Source of the DNA: Butyriboletus loyo
Lineage: Eukaryota > Basidiomycota > Agaricomycetes > Boletales > Boletaceae
Length of the DNA: 62,638 bases
Direction of reading: 5' to 3'
NCBI GenBank assembly: GCA_038093515.1
Contig: JBBPSI010000149.1
Span: 1-62,638, forward strand
Each line of letters begins with the position of its first letter. The first letter of the stretch is position 1. Of the stretch, positions 19,576-32,430 are shown in pieces. A model generated the notes under the pieces. That model searched no databases and was not told where the DNA came from. It saw only the letters and a list, made by a program, of their open reading frames with translations. Position numbers and translations under genes: made by a program.

Positions 19576-20608
19576 GCAGCTGGGATCTGGCTGTATGTAC
19601 TTGGATGTTGTAATGTATTGGCATGTTGTCGGATCTGTCGTCGTCGTTTAAGTTCGTTTGTGATTCTGGTTGGTTGTTGTTCGTTCTTCGTTCTTCGGCG
19701 TGAAGGCTCGCCCCTAGGCCCCTGAGGGTTAAATACGTTAGCTCCAAAGGGCCGGTTTCGTGGCCTGATTGTTTTTTTTTTTTTGGCTGAAACAACTTGG
19801 GGTACATACCGAGACATGGTCTCGTTTCTTCAATAAATAACGGCAACGATGTGCGGGTGTGAGAGTGAGACCGGCGCTCGCTCTTTGGAACGGTAAAAAC
19901 GGCGTTCGTCGACCAGACTCGGAAACTCGGACAAAGTTGCAAAAGTTTGCGCCGTACTTGTCGATATCAGCAGCTAGGGGAGCACCGACTTGCCAAGACA
20001 AAGGACCCCCCCATGAAGAGTTGAGTTGTGCCGCAGGGCCAGACATTCCTAACGGTCCACAACGAACTGTACAGTGGTATATTCATATTAAAAAAAGATA
20101 ACGAAAACATCGATCTATCGGGGGAAGAAGGCGAGGGGAAAGGGGGGAGCATAATAAAGAACGAACCGACCGTGTCACACAACGTAACGCATGATGACGT
20201 TCATCCGCTTGTACCAAGGTTAATTATGGGGAAAAGGAGACGTGAGATAGACGATGGAAAATTCGAGGTCCGTACCACATGATTGTACATGTCTTTCTTT
20301 TTTCATCGAGCATTATGCTCATGTCATTTGACAACGAGCCATTGGGGGAGTTGGTGGTCGAGGAAGAAAAGGCGAAGAAGATCAGATGAGTACGGAAAGC
20401 TCGGGAATAGAGGATAGTAGAGATGGATGGGACGGACTGTGTCATCAAGTCTCCATCATTCATCATTCACACACAACGGTTCCTATCCTCAACCCTCCTC
20501 TCTCTTTCTCTCGATGACATGTCCTGAGCCAGAAACCTGCAAAAAACCATCCACTCATCGCGACCTGCAACGTTCGCAAAGAAGACCAAGACCGACGCAG
20601 GAAACAAC
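19576..20608. other. Intergenic between convergent CMR1 and BuGZ
   Basis: Short homopolymer T runs (19401-19411, 19771-19784) and small open frames without family features. It should hold the 3' ends of two convergent transcripts. Confidence 0.45.
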
Positions 20609-22139
20609 CTAGAGGAAATCCTCGGCTCTCGCACGCTTCTTCCCTCTCATTTCCTCCGGAGCAAGACCTGCAACTACTGATGGTGATGACGCAGTGTTTG
20701 TCGATTCCTTGGCAAAGTAATATCTAGCTGTATGTGTACGTTTCTCTTCCTGTGTAACGTACAAGAATTAGCATCGATTGAGGCTAAATAAAGGAAGGAA
20801 ACGTACGGGAGAGAAATTGGGATCTGCATACTTGAGTTCTGTCCTTTTCTTAAATGGTGTATATTTTTGCTCCATGGTTGCATTTGGAAGTACAAGGGGC
20901 GGTGGCTGATTTGGGGCAGATAACGACCCAGCGGGATGAACCGGTTTTGTCTGCGGCACTGGTGTGGGCGTGCCACTCCCCACGACAGGGATGGTTGGCG
21001 TCCCTGCTCCATTTATGCCAGAGGCGGGGAAAGGCGAACCAGCAGGGATAAATGCCGGAGGCGGCCCGAGCGGCGGACGAGACATGCCTGGTGTGAAGGG
21101 AAGCGTACCTTGAGGAAGCATACCAGGTGGGGGAGGCATCACGCCTGGAGGGGGCATCGGAAACCCAAGCGGTGGATGTCTAGATGTTATCATGTTACAC
21201 GAATACGAGGCGGAAGAAAATTGTCAGCATCGATTAAACAAGATCCAGACAAACCTTATAAGTGAGGTATGGACTTACCCAAGTGGAAAATTGGGTATAC
21301 CAGGTACACCAAGGAAGGGGAGAGGGAGTGGAGGTGGCGCACCTGGGAATACCCCTGTGGGAGGTGCACCTCCTGGAGGGATGAAGGGAACGTGTGGCGC
21401 ACCTGGAACTATCCCAGGGGATGGCGTTGGCATGACAGACATGGGAGGTGCCGCATATGCCTGAGGTGGTGCGCCATACACTGCTCCACCCTCAGACGCA
21501 TTCGGTGCAGTAGCCGAAGTAGCATCACCGGAACCAGCGCCCATGAGCGCTTTATGGGCTTCAAGCTGAGCACGAAGTTCTTCTTCTGACAAAAGCTTAT
21601 TCTCTACTTTGGGTCGTTTGGGCTGTGGTTGAGAAATTGAACCTGCCGCAAGGCCCAGTTCTATCTCTTTGCGACGTTTATAGTCTGCTACGTCGGGTGC
21701 GGGTATACCCTCCATGCCAAAAATTTCAACTTCGTAGCCATCACGACCAGGAAGGGCATTCTCAATTCGTGGGAGGCTACAAGAGAAATATGGATGTAAG
21801 ACCAGTGACGGTTGGAAAGCAAGAAAATATGCTTGCTTTTCAGGTTCGAGTTTATGGACTTGTTGGATGTGAACTGCAAGACCTCCTGCGGTGTTCAAGC
21901 GACGAGGACACATGTTGCACTTGAAATGCTTTGCCTTCTGGTGCTGCATGAGAACTTTACAGCAGTGTGAGTCAGGTTGGCGCTCGTATTCAGTGAGAAA
22001 ACGCACCTTTCTCGTCCTCGAACTCTCGTTCACAATACCAGCACCATGGCCGAATGATCTAGCAGTCAATCGGATGAGCTTTGACTAACTTTGATGGACT
22101 GTGAGATGGACTGACCTGCTTGCTCTTTTTCTTTGCCAT
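20609..22139 (-). CDS. BuGZ / ZNF207-like zinc finger protein
   Basis: BuGZ proteins are nuclear and spindle-associated, bind BUB3, and influence pre-mRNA splicing. The start is ATG at 22139-22137. MAKKKSKQ joins through an intron to IIRPWCWYCEREFEDEK (first C2H2 finger), then VLMQHQKAKHFKCNMCPRRL and GGLAVHIQQVHK (second finger). The signature GRDGYEVEIFGMEGIPAPDV follows. The rest is proline/glycine-rich low-complexity sequence (PPGGAPPTGVFPG, MPPPGVMPPPPGMLPQ) typical of the disordered region of this family. The C-terminus is RYYFAKEST then KKRARAEDFL and a stop at 20611-20609. At least five introns. It is complete, with no frame problem. It is divergent with SF3B2. Confidence 0.88.
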
Positions 22140-22341
22140 CTGGTCGTTGTAGCGGAGTAACGCGGTTGCGGAAAAAAAAGCGGACAAAGGAAGCGCTTCG
22201 GAGACTCGCTCGGGCTGGGGCGTGGGAAAGCTGTTTGACCCCGTGACTCCTCCATCGACTTACGTAAAGAAATTCGTTGTTTGCAAGTCTCCCTCGACGT
22301 CGGGAACTCGCTCGTCATTTACGTCCGCAAAACACAAAACT
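22140..22341. promoter_or_regulatory. Short bidirectional intergenic region between BuGZ and SF3B2
   Basis: About 200 bp separates the two divergent start codons (22139 and 22342). An in-frame ATG at 22222 precedes the chosen SF3B2 start; I treat it as 5' UTR because the family starts closer to 22342. No core promoter motif is obvious. Confidence 0.45.
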
Positions 22342-24465
22342 ATGCCTTCTGCAGTGAATGGTATAATCGAAATTGCTGCTACAAACGCAAAGGCCATTAA
22401 ATCGAAAAACCAGCTACGCCGCGCCAAGGCAAAGCAGAAGAAGACTACTGCTGCCTCGAATCAGACGACACCGGCGAGTCCCTCTCCCCTATCAGTGTGT
22501 TGCTCGTTCAAGGTGGCTGATGGTTCATGCAGGAACTAGATGGTACCGCCTCGAATGGGGACGTCTCCGTGAAAAGAGAGCGCTCAGGAGACTTTGTTAG
22601 TGACAATGTCGAGTACGTGGTTGAGCAGCTGGATAGCAAAGACCCGGCCTTCGAGGCCTTTTCCGACATCTTTGCCAAGTTCCAGGCTCCCACCGACTAC
22701 TCGGAGGTGCGTCATCTGCAATACCCAATCTTCCGGGAATACCAGATTGATTCCCTTCCGTCTAGGTTAAAAACTCCGAGCCCACCAAAGGAGAAGTTAT
22801 TTACTCGGACGACGATATGGCTTCCGACGCAGGTTCGGATAACTCAGACGCTCCCAAAAAACCTCTTTCGAAAAAGAAGCAACGTAAACTCTCCAGACTT
22901 ACCATCGCCGAACTCAAACAACTCGTTCCGAAACCCGAAGCAGTCGAGTGGACTGACCCTTCCGCCGCGGATCCAAGATTACTTTTGCATCTCAAATGTT
23001 ATAGGAATACCGTACCTATCCCCGCCCACTGGAGTGCCAAGAGGGATTATCTGCAGGGCAAGAGAGGTATCGAGAAACCACCATTCCAGTTACCGGCATA
23101 TATCGCAGACACTGGCATTGCCACAATGAGGGATGCAATCAAAGAGAAAGAAGCGAATATGTCACTCAAAGCGAAGACGAGGGAGCGGGTTCAGCCCAAG
23201 ATGGGAAAGGTTGATATTGACTATCAGAAACTGCACGATGCGTTTTTCAAGTTTGCAACGAAGCCTGTCACCACAGGCTTCGGGGAAATGTGAGTGCGCC
23301 CTCGTTTCGTTCATGGTGATATATCGACCTGGGCTGCCTTCTTGCACAGGTACTACGAGGGCAAAGAGTTTGAGACCTCATTAAAGGAGAAGCGCCCTGG
23401 CGATTTGTCACCCGAGCTCGTGGAAGCCTTGTCCATCCCACCCCTAGCACCTCCCCCATGGCTCATCAGCATGCAGCGATTCGGCCCCCCGCCGAGTTAT
23501 CCAACACTTCGCATACCAGGTTTGAACGCGCCCATACCAGAAGGCGCGCAGTGGGGTTTCCATCCAGGTGGTTGGGGCAAGCCTCCTCTAGACGAATACA
23601 ACCGACCACTTTATGGTGATGTCTTTGGCGTCTTGCCCAAAGTTAGTGACGTTAACGTACGTACATGGATTGATCGGAACTACGATGCTGTTCATTCACG
23701 TAATACGATTCTCACAGATTGGCGAACCAATTGACAAAAATACGTGGGGTGAACTTGAACCCGAAGAAGGTAAGCACCTATTACCAACCCTAATGCAGCG
23801 GGCGTAATACTTAGTGAACGACTTGCAGAAGAGGAAGAAGAGGAGGAAGAAGAATCAGAGTCGGAAGTCGAAGAAGCACCCGAGGCAGCTGCCCATACAG
23901 ATGGCTTGCAGACACCCTCGGGTCTGGAAACGCCCTCAGGTCTCACGTCTGTCGTATCGACTGTTGCAGGGGGACTCGAGACCCCCGATTTCTTGGAGCT
24001 CCGGAAGACAGCACCACCGAGGGAGAGAGAGGAAGATACAGGTCCACGTTCGTTGTACCACGTTGTTCCAGAGAAGCAAACATCGTTGCGGGGTCTTATG
24101 GGAAGCGACCGAGGATACGATGTTGCTGCTGTTACTGGATCGTCTGGAGCGCCTATACCCGTCTTGGGAGACGAGAGAGGGACAAAGGTATGTTTGCATT
24201 CGATATTCTGGTCCTCTCGGTTGACGAGTGGGTGATATTGTAGCGGAAAGCAAATGGCGTGGAGGTTTCGCTGGACGCCACCGAGCTGGAGGGGCTCTCG
24301 GAAGAGGAACTCCGCCGGAAGTACGAACAGCACTCGCGTGGATCAGCTGGTGTTGCCGGATCGAAAGAAGACTTTTCGGATATGGTGGCAAAGGAGATGG
24401 CGAAGAAGAAACAAAAGATGGACAAGGAACGGGAGATGAAGAAGGGCAAAGAATTCAAGTTTTGA
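22342..24465 (+). CDS. SF3B2: Splicing factor 3b subunit 2 (SAP145 / CUS1)
   Basis: U2 snRNP component that contacts pre-mRNA near the branch site. A lysine-rich N-terminus (SKNQLRRAKAKQKK) and an acidic segment lead to KKPLSKKKQRKLSRLTIAEL. The core domain follows: VEWTDPSAADPRLLLHLKCY, VPIPAHWSAKRDYLQGKRG, FQLPAYIADTGIATMRDA. The PSP domain reads RFGPPPSYPTLRIPGLNAPI and GAQWGFHPGGWGKPPLDEY, then GEPIDKNTWGELEP. A glutamate-rich run precedes TPSGLETPSGL and LRKTAP. The C-terminus is MAKEMAKKKQKM to GKEFKF and TGA at 24463-24465. Introns are short and in phase. Complete. Confidence 0.92.
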
Positions 24466-24966
24466 TCCAGCACGTTGTAGTCTCTCCATAACGCTCATCC
24501 TTGTTCGCATGCATCTGGACGTAGTTTCTGCTGATATTTTTATTTCGTTGAACATGAGGTCGGATCAATTAACACTGGGAATGATGGAGGAGTAGGGCTG
24601 TGCCGCCGGCGGGCGCGGGCCTGTCAGCTGGAAAAAGTCGACATGCGACGTTGAGTTAGGACCCAGCGATCTTCCATCAAGCCGTTTCACTTATCTTCCA
24701 TCTGTCCAACACCGTAGGGTCTCTGAGGCGATGAGCACTTGAAGCTCGACACTCACACGCAGCGACTTCGTTGTTTAGCTACCAGCAGGTTGCTCGTACG
24801 TATTCCGAAGGACCGTCCGACGAACGAACTCTCGTGCCTGCTTTCTCTTTTCCCCAAACGCTCGTTGTTTCTACTCGCCGTTTACGCTTCTTCATTGCCC
24901 TGTTCCGGGTGGTACGCAAGATTAATATTCTCGGGACTGCTAGGAGAGCCGACTCTTGCAGGAAAG
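24466..24966. other. Intergenic upstream of the arrestin gene
   Basis: No supported gene. Presumed 3' end of SF3B2 and promoter or 5' UTR of the arrestin-domain gene. Confidence 0.4.
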
Positions 24967-27900
24967 ATGTCTAGCGTTAGGATGTGCGAGCGATCTCTCT
25001 CAAATTACCTCCTTCTTGACTTACGTGGTTTTGCAATCAAGTGCCCTCCAACCACCTCCCAACGTCGACTTTGTAGTCGGTGAGTTCATTGCACCTTGGG
25101 TTTTTCTGGATGTTGACATTTTGTACCTGTTGTCTTGCCTCTGCGGCTGCGTTGGGCAATGTTTTTTTTGAACCTCGCACGTGTCTTTGGGGTGACTGGC
25201 GTACAATACACGGTGGTTAGGCTATCCTGGAATTCCACCCGGCGTCAGGGACCGGCCACAGGCTGCAGTCAAAGGGGTACGTTTGTTCTTTTTCGACAGG
25301 CTCTACGCTTGCTCCTGACCCACTTCCATCCCCTACGTCATCCAATCAACTTTCAATTTCGTTATTATTGTCACTTTTTATTCAAATTATAAACCACGAC
25401 CGACAATTATAATCTGACCTGCCAAACCCTTGTTCCACGATGCGTGGTAGGCTGTCGAAGTCCGCGTGGGGCCCGCAGGCGCCAAAGCCAAATGGGTACG
25501 CGTTGAGCTCAAGAAGATCGAGACACTTCCAGGCGGAGGCCAAGCGAATTCGTACTTTGACCATGTCGGCCCTAGCCCCATCTCACTTTGGCAATCGAGT
25601 GAAGATTACTCTGTGTTACAATCTGTGCGCGACGATATGTCGTTTCTGTGCTTGGGCGTTGCTGATAACGAGATGATGATAGCAAGATCTTCCTTTCTTG
25701 ATTCGGATTCCGGAGTCCATACCGCCTAGTATTGCGTTGGAGAGAGGTGGTAAGCCAATTTCTCGTGTAGCTTTCCTTCCACCCCATGTCATCGGAATGT
25801 TCCCTATAGCTGGTATTCGATACGAACTTGTCGCAACAGTATGCATACTCAGCAAAAGGTGAGTACTCTACTCGATAATTTTTTTCCTCTCTAACCACTT
25901 CCAGTGGTTTCTTTCGCCGTCGCAAAACGGCTGTCATATCACAAGCAACAACGATCATAATTGACAAACATGAGCTACACTCCACTTGGCCGGTCTACTC
26001 ACAGCCCGAATCACGTTCCGTCCATCAAGAAGGGGTCCATCTCACCGTTGACCGTGGACGAACATGCTATGGACCCGGCGATCGTGTCTCCGTCACGGCA
26101 ATTCTCAAATCTGATGCCGTCCACCCTGTCGTGCTTCGTGGATTCGAGTTCACGTTGAAAGAAACCACCATCTTTCATGCCGGTCCTCAGGCAACTTCGA
26201 GACGGAGTGGGCCTCAAGCCAAGGTAGCTAACATTGGCGAACAAAAGGTCCCGCTGAACGTGACATTGTATAATGGCACACAACACAAAGCCGAGTTGGG
26301 GTGTTTAATCCCTAATACACACACGACGACCACGTTGAATGCGGCGAGACATATTGACATTACTTATGTCGTCATTGTGAGGGCGTGGATTGGGTCGATG
26401 CAGAGTATCATGATGGAGTTGCCTGTCATTGTGTCAAATTGGCCTCGGTGAGTAGACTCGGTTCTAACTCCATCCGAGCATAGGGTCGACTGACAAATTG
26501 TCCTGATTGTAGGAACGTATCTGAAGAAGCTATCAGGTGCGTTGTTAGGACTCTTTTCTCCCCATATATTATGTTGATTAACCCTTCTTGCTGGCTTTCA
26601 CAGACGCATCGGCCATGCACCCAGTCTATGTGTAACCTCACCCTCGAGCCCGGCAGCGACTGTACCTATCACTACCTCTCGACCACTGACAGCCGAGTCC
26701 TACAACCAAAACGCTTCCCTCTGGGGTGCCAACGAATTCAGCACCAACGCCCGCTCTCCACCTGCACCGCCCAAACAGTCCGTTCAGTACAGTACCGCAC
26801 CGACGGGACACAATGGCACTGCAAACGCACAACTAGACGCGGACGAAATTGGAGCTCTTGTCGGTGGTTCTAAAGCGAAAGTGGCGGGGACCATTGACCA
26901 TCCTGGATACGGTTCTTCGAACCGACCAACTTCCCGAGGTGGACTGGGAGGTATCCAAGAAGATTCCCCCCTGGGTGGCGCTGGTGCAGAGGGAGGCCAT
27001 GGCGTTGCTGAGCCGCGGCCGGGACGAAGACGACCGAGTGCAAACGCTCAGAACCGGTTGACGATCACGAATATCAGTGAGAAGGACGCCGCTGAGGGGA
27101 TCAACCCTCAGGTGTCAAGGGTTATACCACCGACGACGCCTCCTTCGCGCGCCACGCAGAAGGGGTATCCTACTGCTGAAGACGAGAAGAAAATGCTGTA
27201 CGAGGATGCCGTTGCGAAAGTGAAAGTGGTACAAGGGGCAGCTCTGATGGCGAATGCAACAGCGGCTAGCGATGTGAGATTGACACTTTCTTCACTTGAT
27301 CTTGTGTTTCATGCGAACTGACTGATAATCAGATCCCGTCTGGTGTGAATCCTGTCACCACTCCCTCATCCAAGAAGTCATCCGCTTGGCCAACGGCGGA
27401 AATAGAAAAAATCAGATTGTTTGAACATGCTCAGGCAACTGCGAAGCGTACTCAGGCGTATGGAGTCTCCTCGCCATCTATCCATAGCCGCAGCAGCTCA
27501 GAGGCGAACTCTCCGGGTCCCCGCGACAAGTCATTCTCGTCCAGCGTCGTGCCGGGCCCCGCCATCCCAGCTGGAGTCGTCTTGTATCAACAAGCAGTCT
27601 CATCTATATCGTCCAACGCCAATAACGGCTCTAGCATGCCCAACAGCCGGGTCGCGCCACCTTCTCCTCCATCGTCGATCTCGCGGATACCCCACTATCC
27701 TTCGGCTGAAGAAGAAAAAGCGGCGCTGAAGCGTTACCACGAAGCCAAGCTCGCTGTGGACCGGAACCAGAACACACAGTTTGGGTCCAGGGATGGTATC
27801 ATTACTGGCTCCTCGGCTGGGGCTACTGCACCCGTGGACTATGATAGTCTGTACCCACAGCCGGACGGACAGGGCCATGCGGGCGGGTCGGACATGCCGC

Positions 27901-28706
27901 CTCCGTTTGATTTGTCGGGTAGCAGCAGTCAACCTCACTACCTAAACGAGAAAGAGAGGTTGAGGAGACATCATGAAGCCCAGGACGCTGCAGCCCACGC
28001 TGCCCAGGCACAGGCACAGGGTCAAGAGCCCCCTTCGCCCCCGTCGCAGGTGTTAGAGGCGCCCTCGTATGCTGGCCCGCCGCCTGAAGAGAGTAGGTTG
28101 TCGGAGAAGGAGATCTTGAGAAGGAGGCTCGAAGAGCAGGACAGAGTTGCACTTCTTCTGCAGCAGCAACAGCAACAACAGGAACAGGAACGATCGATGG
28201 TTTCACGGACACCCTCACGTGTCAACGGCACTCGCGCCCCACCCGTCCCGCCCACGGTGAACGGTTTTAAGCCGTTGACAGCGGCTGAGGAGAAGGCGCA
28301 ACTACGTGCCAAGTACGAAGCCGAGGAACAGGCATCGGCCAACGGCCACGCAGTAGACGCAACCCCGTCCCGCCACCCGTATGCTGCTGCAACCCCTACG
28401 AGCTCGGCGCCACCACCTCCATTGATGCCACGTCCTCCCACAGAATACATTCAAGAAACACAAGAAGCTGATCTACGCGGACGGTACTACGATAGCCTAG
28501 GTGTGGGTTTGGCTAGCGCACTCGATGTTCTCACGCCCGTGCCGGCGCGGATAGCCCATCCGGTGTCTAACCCTCACCTGAACATACGGCCATTTTCCCC
28601 GTTCGATGCTGGGCTGGGATATGATACACGGGCGGTGACGTCGCCCGCTCCTGTTCATGGCCATGTCCGGCCTCCCCCTCCGCCACCCCCAGCAGCGCAA
28701 TACTAA
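24967..28706 (+). CDS. Alpha-arrestin-like protein with C-terminal EK-rich repeats
   Basis: Fungal arrestin-related adaptor. The arrestin-N part reads CPPTxxNVDFVVG, then GYPGIPPG, DRPQAAVKGAVEVRVGP, AKWVRVELKKIETLPGG, PISLWQSSEDYSVLQ, LIRIPESIPPSIALERGAG and IRYELVATVC. The arrestin-C part includes IIDKHELHSTWPVYSQPESR, CYGPGDRVSV and AARHIDITYVVIV. A serine/proline-rich tail follows with at least six diverged repeats of type (S/T)AExEKxxLxxxxEA (for example YPTAEDEKKMLYEDA, WPTAEIEKIRLFEHA, YPSAEEEKAALKRYHEA, LTAAEEKAQLRAKYEA) and polyproline. It ends PPPPPAAQY at 28706. Exon 1 needs a one-base frame change near 25060 to join the conserved VDFVVG block, so either that base is an error or the true first exon differs. 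The family recruits ubiquitin ligases to membrane cargo; the target here is unknown. Confidence 0.75.
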
Positions 28707-29357
28707 CATCTCTCCATGTGTCATCTATTTCTCTGATATTTGATAACATATTATGCTTTTTTCTCCCTTGCTCTTCTGTTCTTCGTTGATATCCCCTTTG
28801 CCCGCCGTCGGTACGCTAGTCACGCTCGTTCGCTTTTCTGCATATATATATTCACTCTCCCACCAATCCCTGATCGTTTCTTCCATCGAAGCCACCTTTT
28901 CGATATTCTTTATGTGACTTGCTCTCTCTTTCACTGATGTGCTTGCCCACGATATGATCATTCCCGTCTACCCGCCATCTGTTCATCATTTGTCATTCCG
29001 ATATGTGTTACATTACTGTTATATGTGGGTCGCTACTATATATATATATCTCCCTACGCTGTGTTGTAATGTCGGACGAAGCTTCGCTCGGGATGCTGGA
29101 TGACCGGGTTGTGTGCGTGCATGCTTTCCAAGTTTCTGCAATGTGAATCTGATCGTCCAGAGCTACAAGGATCGTGAATCTTCCCGTTGTTTGTCGGGAA
29201 TTACAAGTAATACATCACGTCCGGACTCTGGGGCTGATGGTATACGACGCCGACATCGTTATCCTACACACACGTACGATCGAATGTCCTGGCTAACCAC
29301 CACCACTATATATATGATATGCCTACCCTCCTCCTTCTCCTTCTCCTTCCCTCACCC
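28707..29357. other. Intergenic between convergent arrestin and oxidoreductase genes
   Basis: Pyrimidine-rich sequence with a short TA dinucleotide run (29036-29049). No supported gene. Confidence 0.45.
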
Positions 29358-31814
29358 TCACTGACCCGACACAGGGAGAGGGATTCTAAACCCACCAGTC
29401 AAATCCATCACCCCCTTCAGATCGTACTTCTCTCTCGACCGTCTCAGCCCCTCCAGATTCCCACGATAAACATCCTCCACGCTCGTCGCCTCCGCGAGCG
29501 CCGTACTGATAAAGCACGGAAGACCTCTCGAGGCAGGACGCTCCGCATGCACCTTCTCTCTCAGTGCTTTAAGCGTCGACTTCATGGTCTCGATCCAATA
29601 CCCGTCGTTTTCCTTGCCCTCCCACGTAAAGTAGACGATGATCGGGCAGTTGGGTTTGGTGCTTTCGTGGGGCCAGGCAGAGGGGGTGGCTTTGTTGAAC
29701 ATGTCCTTGGTGAACGGCCATAAGCCAATGCCGACACGCGTGCCCTTATATTTCGCGATGTCTTTGGACGCTTCCTGCAAAGTTTTAGGGAGAGGGGGGA
29801 GGGGGGGGAGGGGGAGCGCGGGTCAGTAACCAATGGGTGCATGCACATGCGGTAATATGCTTACGATCGATTGTTTTTCGATTTCGTCGATGATACCTGG
29901 CGTGAATTCGTCGACCATCACGTTACCCCAGCGACCGCTGAACGAGAATGACGTTCGTGAACGCGCGCACGCTGAACGGAATTTTCAAGTAAATACCGCG
30001 GAAACTGGCTAATACCAACCATGGGCCGCTTAGGCCTGGCTGATTCCTGAAACCCTGAGCCATCGCCTACGAATTGGGTTATCGCGAGAAGCTGCCCGCT
30101 GTTTGACGTCATTCATGTGGACGACGTTTCGTGACGAGAATATCATCACATATGCGAAGAAACGCACCCCATGAGAACGTTGTACTTGGGTTCTTCGGTC
30201 TTGGTCTTGTGCTGTTCCAGTTCCTGCGGAAGCTCACCCAGACCATATGTCTCATTTTCTAACGAGCGGAGCGTATCGGCCACGTAGAAGGAACTAGTCT
30301 CAGTGGAGGACTCAGATCCCTCGTAGTAGGGAAACGGAGACGTTTTCGGTTTGGGTAATGGGTCGCCGTAGTTTTCAAAGGTGTGTTCGATCGCCCTCAA
30401 TTCTTTGAAAGGGTCTTCGGCAGGCAGGGTGCCATCGTATACACAATGGACTGTCAAAAGTCTCTGCAAGACACAAGACAAACAGTGTAACTGTCAACAA
30501 AATTTGAGATGATGCCAGAACGGACCTCGATACCGCCGGGAATATTGTGGTGTCTGAACGTAGCCTCGATGTTTGCTCGGTTATTTGTTTCCTTGACGAA
30601 GTTAGCGATGGCATCTTTGACGACTTTGTAGTCTTTTCCTTTGTACGTGAGCTGAAAATCCTATATACAATATATGAGAGAACATCAACGGGGTGTGCGA
30701 GGCAGAAAAAAAACGTACGTAGTATTTCCCTTGGTCATGAGCTTTGAGCGTGAATTCGGTGATTATGCCAAAGTTGTTGCCTCCTCCCTAACGAGTGCAA
30801 GACTTCAAGCTCAGCCAAGAGCGTATTCGAGAAGAACTGTTGCGCTCTACCTTGATTACTTCAAACAACTCCGAATCTTCCACCGCGCTTACCTCTTTGA
30901 ATTCTCCATTCGGAAGGACGAGTTTCGCAGCCTCAATGTTGTCCACTCCCAACCCGTATTGGCTCGTCTTGGTCGAGTACCCACCGCCTAGCATCCAGCC
31001 TGTTACCCCGATCCCCGCGAGACCTGAACCACCGACGATGTTGAGGTTGTGAGGAGCCAGTGCGCGATATAATTCTTCGAAGAGACATCCAGCCCCGACG
31101 TCTACGAGCCTTTTCTCCTTATGAACAGTGATCTTGTTGAAGCGAGCCAGGTAGATTTGGATACCCTCAGTGGAGCTAAACCCAGGATTAGTGGAGTGTC
31201 CACCGCATTTGATCTAGAGACGAGAAAGGAGCATGTTATTGAAGTTCTGAAGGTGACAAGCAAAAGAGAACTTACCGCGAAGGGAACACGGGTATCTGCA
31301 ATGACTTTGACCTGGCATACTGCATGTTCATTTTGCTGCCAGATCGCTCCCGGAGACTTTATCTGGGGGGACTTACAATCGACTGCAGATCCTTGGTTGA
31401 TCCAGGCTGGACAGCGCAAGTTGATATCTCCGTGCTGCTATTGAAGTAGTGAGCAACGCTGGCTTTGTAGCCACTTCCACCTGCGGAGTAAAATACATAG
31501 TAGGTTGAGAGTAAATCAGAAGTTCAACATGTATGTAGCCTTCCGTACCGAAAGGAAAGAACTGAGATCTGCCTTCGCTCGCATCACAAATGACTTTGAT
31601 CTTTGCGATGGCGTTTTGCATTGCAAGGTTACCAGATAGCTATGAAGGGCAAGAAAGTGAGAAATATCGTGGCAGCTGAATCAGAAGTCGCAAGGGTAAC
31701 GATGCTTACTGGCATTTTGGTAGGTTGGATTCGAGCAAGATCGGCGACGGAAGGTGGGAGACGCTCACTGATCGTCCCAGCGAAGGCTGGATCATTTATA
31801 TCCACGATGAACAT
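29358..31814 (-). CDS. FAD-linked oxidoreductase (PCMH / berberine-bridge type)
   Basis: FAD-binding PCMH-type oxidase. Read on the minus strand: GYKASVAHYFNSSTE, CAVQPGS, the FAD-binding KCGGHSTNPGFSST segment, VDVGAGCLFEELYRAL, GWMLGGGYSTKTSQYGLGVD with VLPNG, NNFGIITEFTLKAHDQG, then a substrate-domain half ending YDLKGVMDLTGGFRIP and a stop at 29360-29358. At least eight short introns. The N-terminus is uncertain: I use the ATG at 31814 because an in-frame stop lies just upstream, but a short upstream exon with a signal peptide is possible. A decayed second copy lies at 34634-36090. The substrate cannot be told from sequence. Confidence 0.7.
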
Positions 31815-32430
31815 TCCACAGAAGCGATTGTTCGGATCGATAAGAGAACCTCATTGTGATCCAGGGGTGGTTCTAGAACTTCGCTCCTATCCAATCCGAC
31901 AACTGGGATGAAAAGGCTGGTTTCGTAAATAACGAGAGCTCTGACCTTTCTCCACGTTGGTAGGCTTATGCTCCGAATCTTTACTCGATCTTTCGGTGCA
32001 TGTCATCTATGAGGTGGGGTCACATTGCGAGCGGAGAAAGGTCGACTTTATGATGGCGGCAAGTTGACTGATAAAAGTCTTCTTGGCACGCGGACCCAAC
32101 TTGAGCCTGGACCCTACCGAATCTCGGAACTGGCGCTAAAGAACAGCGGCACCGATTTTTCTGAAAATTCTGGTCAGAGGAAGCGGTACCGACTCCAGAT
32201 TCACTGGGTTTCATTTCAATAGTGACACGCTTGAATCGCAGCCCCAAACCTAGCTAATTTCAGGGTCGCCGCCGTGCTGAGCTATCTAATCAGCGGGCAT
32301 TGTGCGAATGCCCCCCGGGCGAACCGAAGAGCTAGATATAGATCTGACGTTGTTCGCCGCACGTACCTCAGTTTTGGAGATAGTGTGCGCCCAAGACTAG
32401 GAAGTGGCTTTTAACAAGGTTGTGTCCCTC

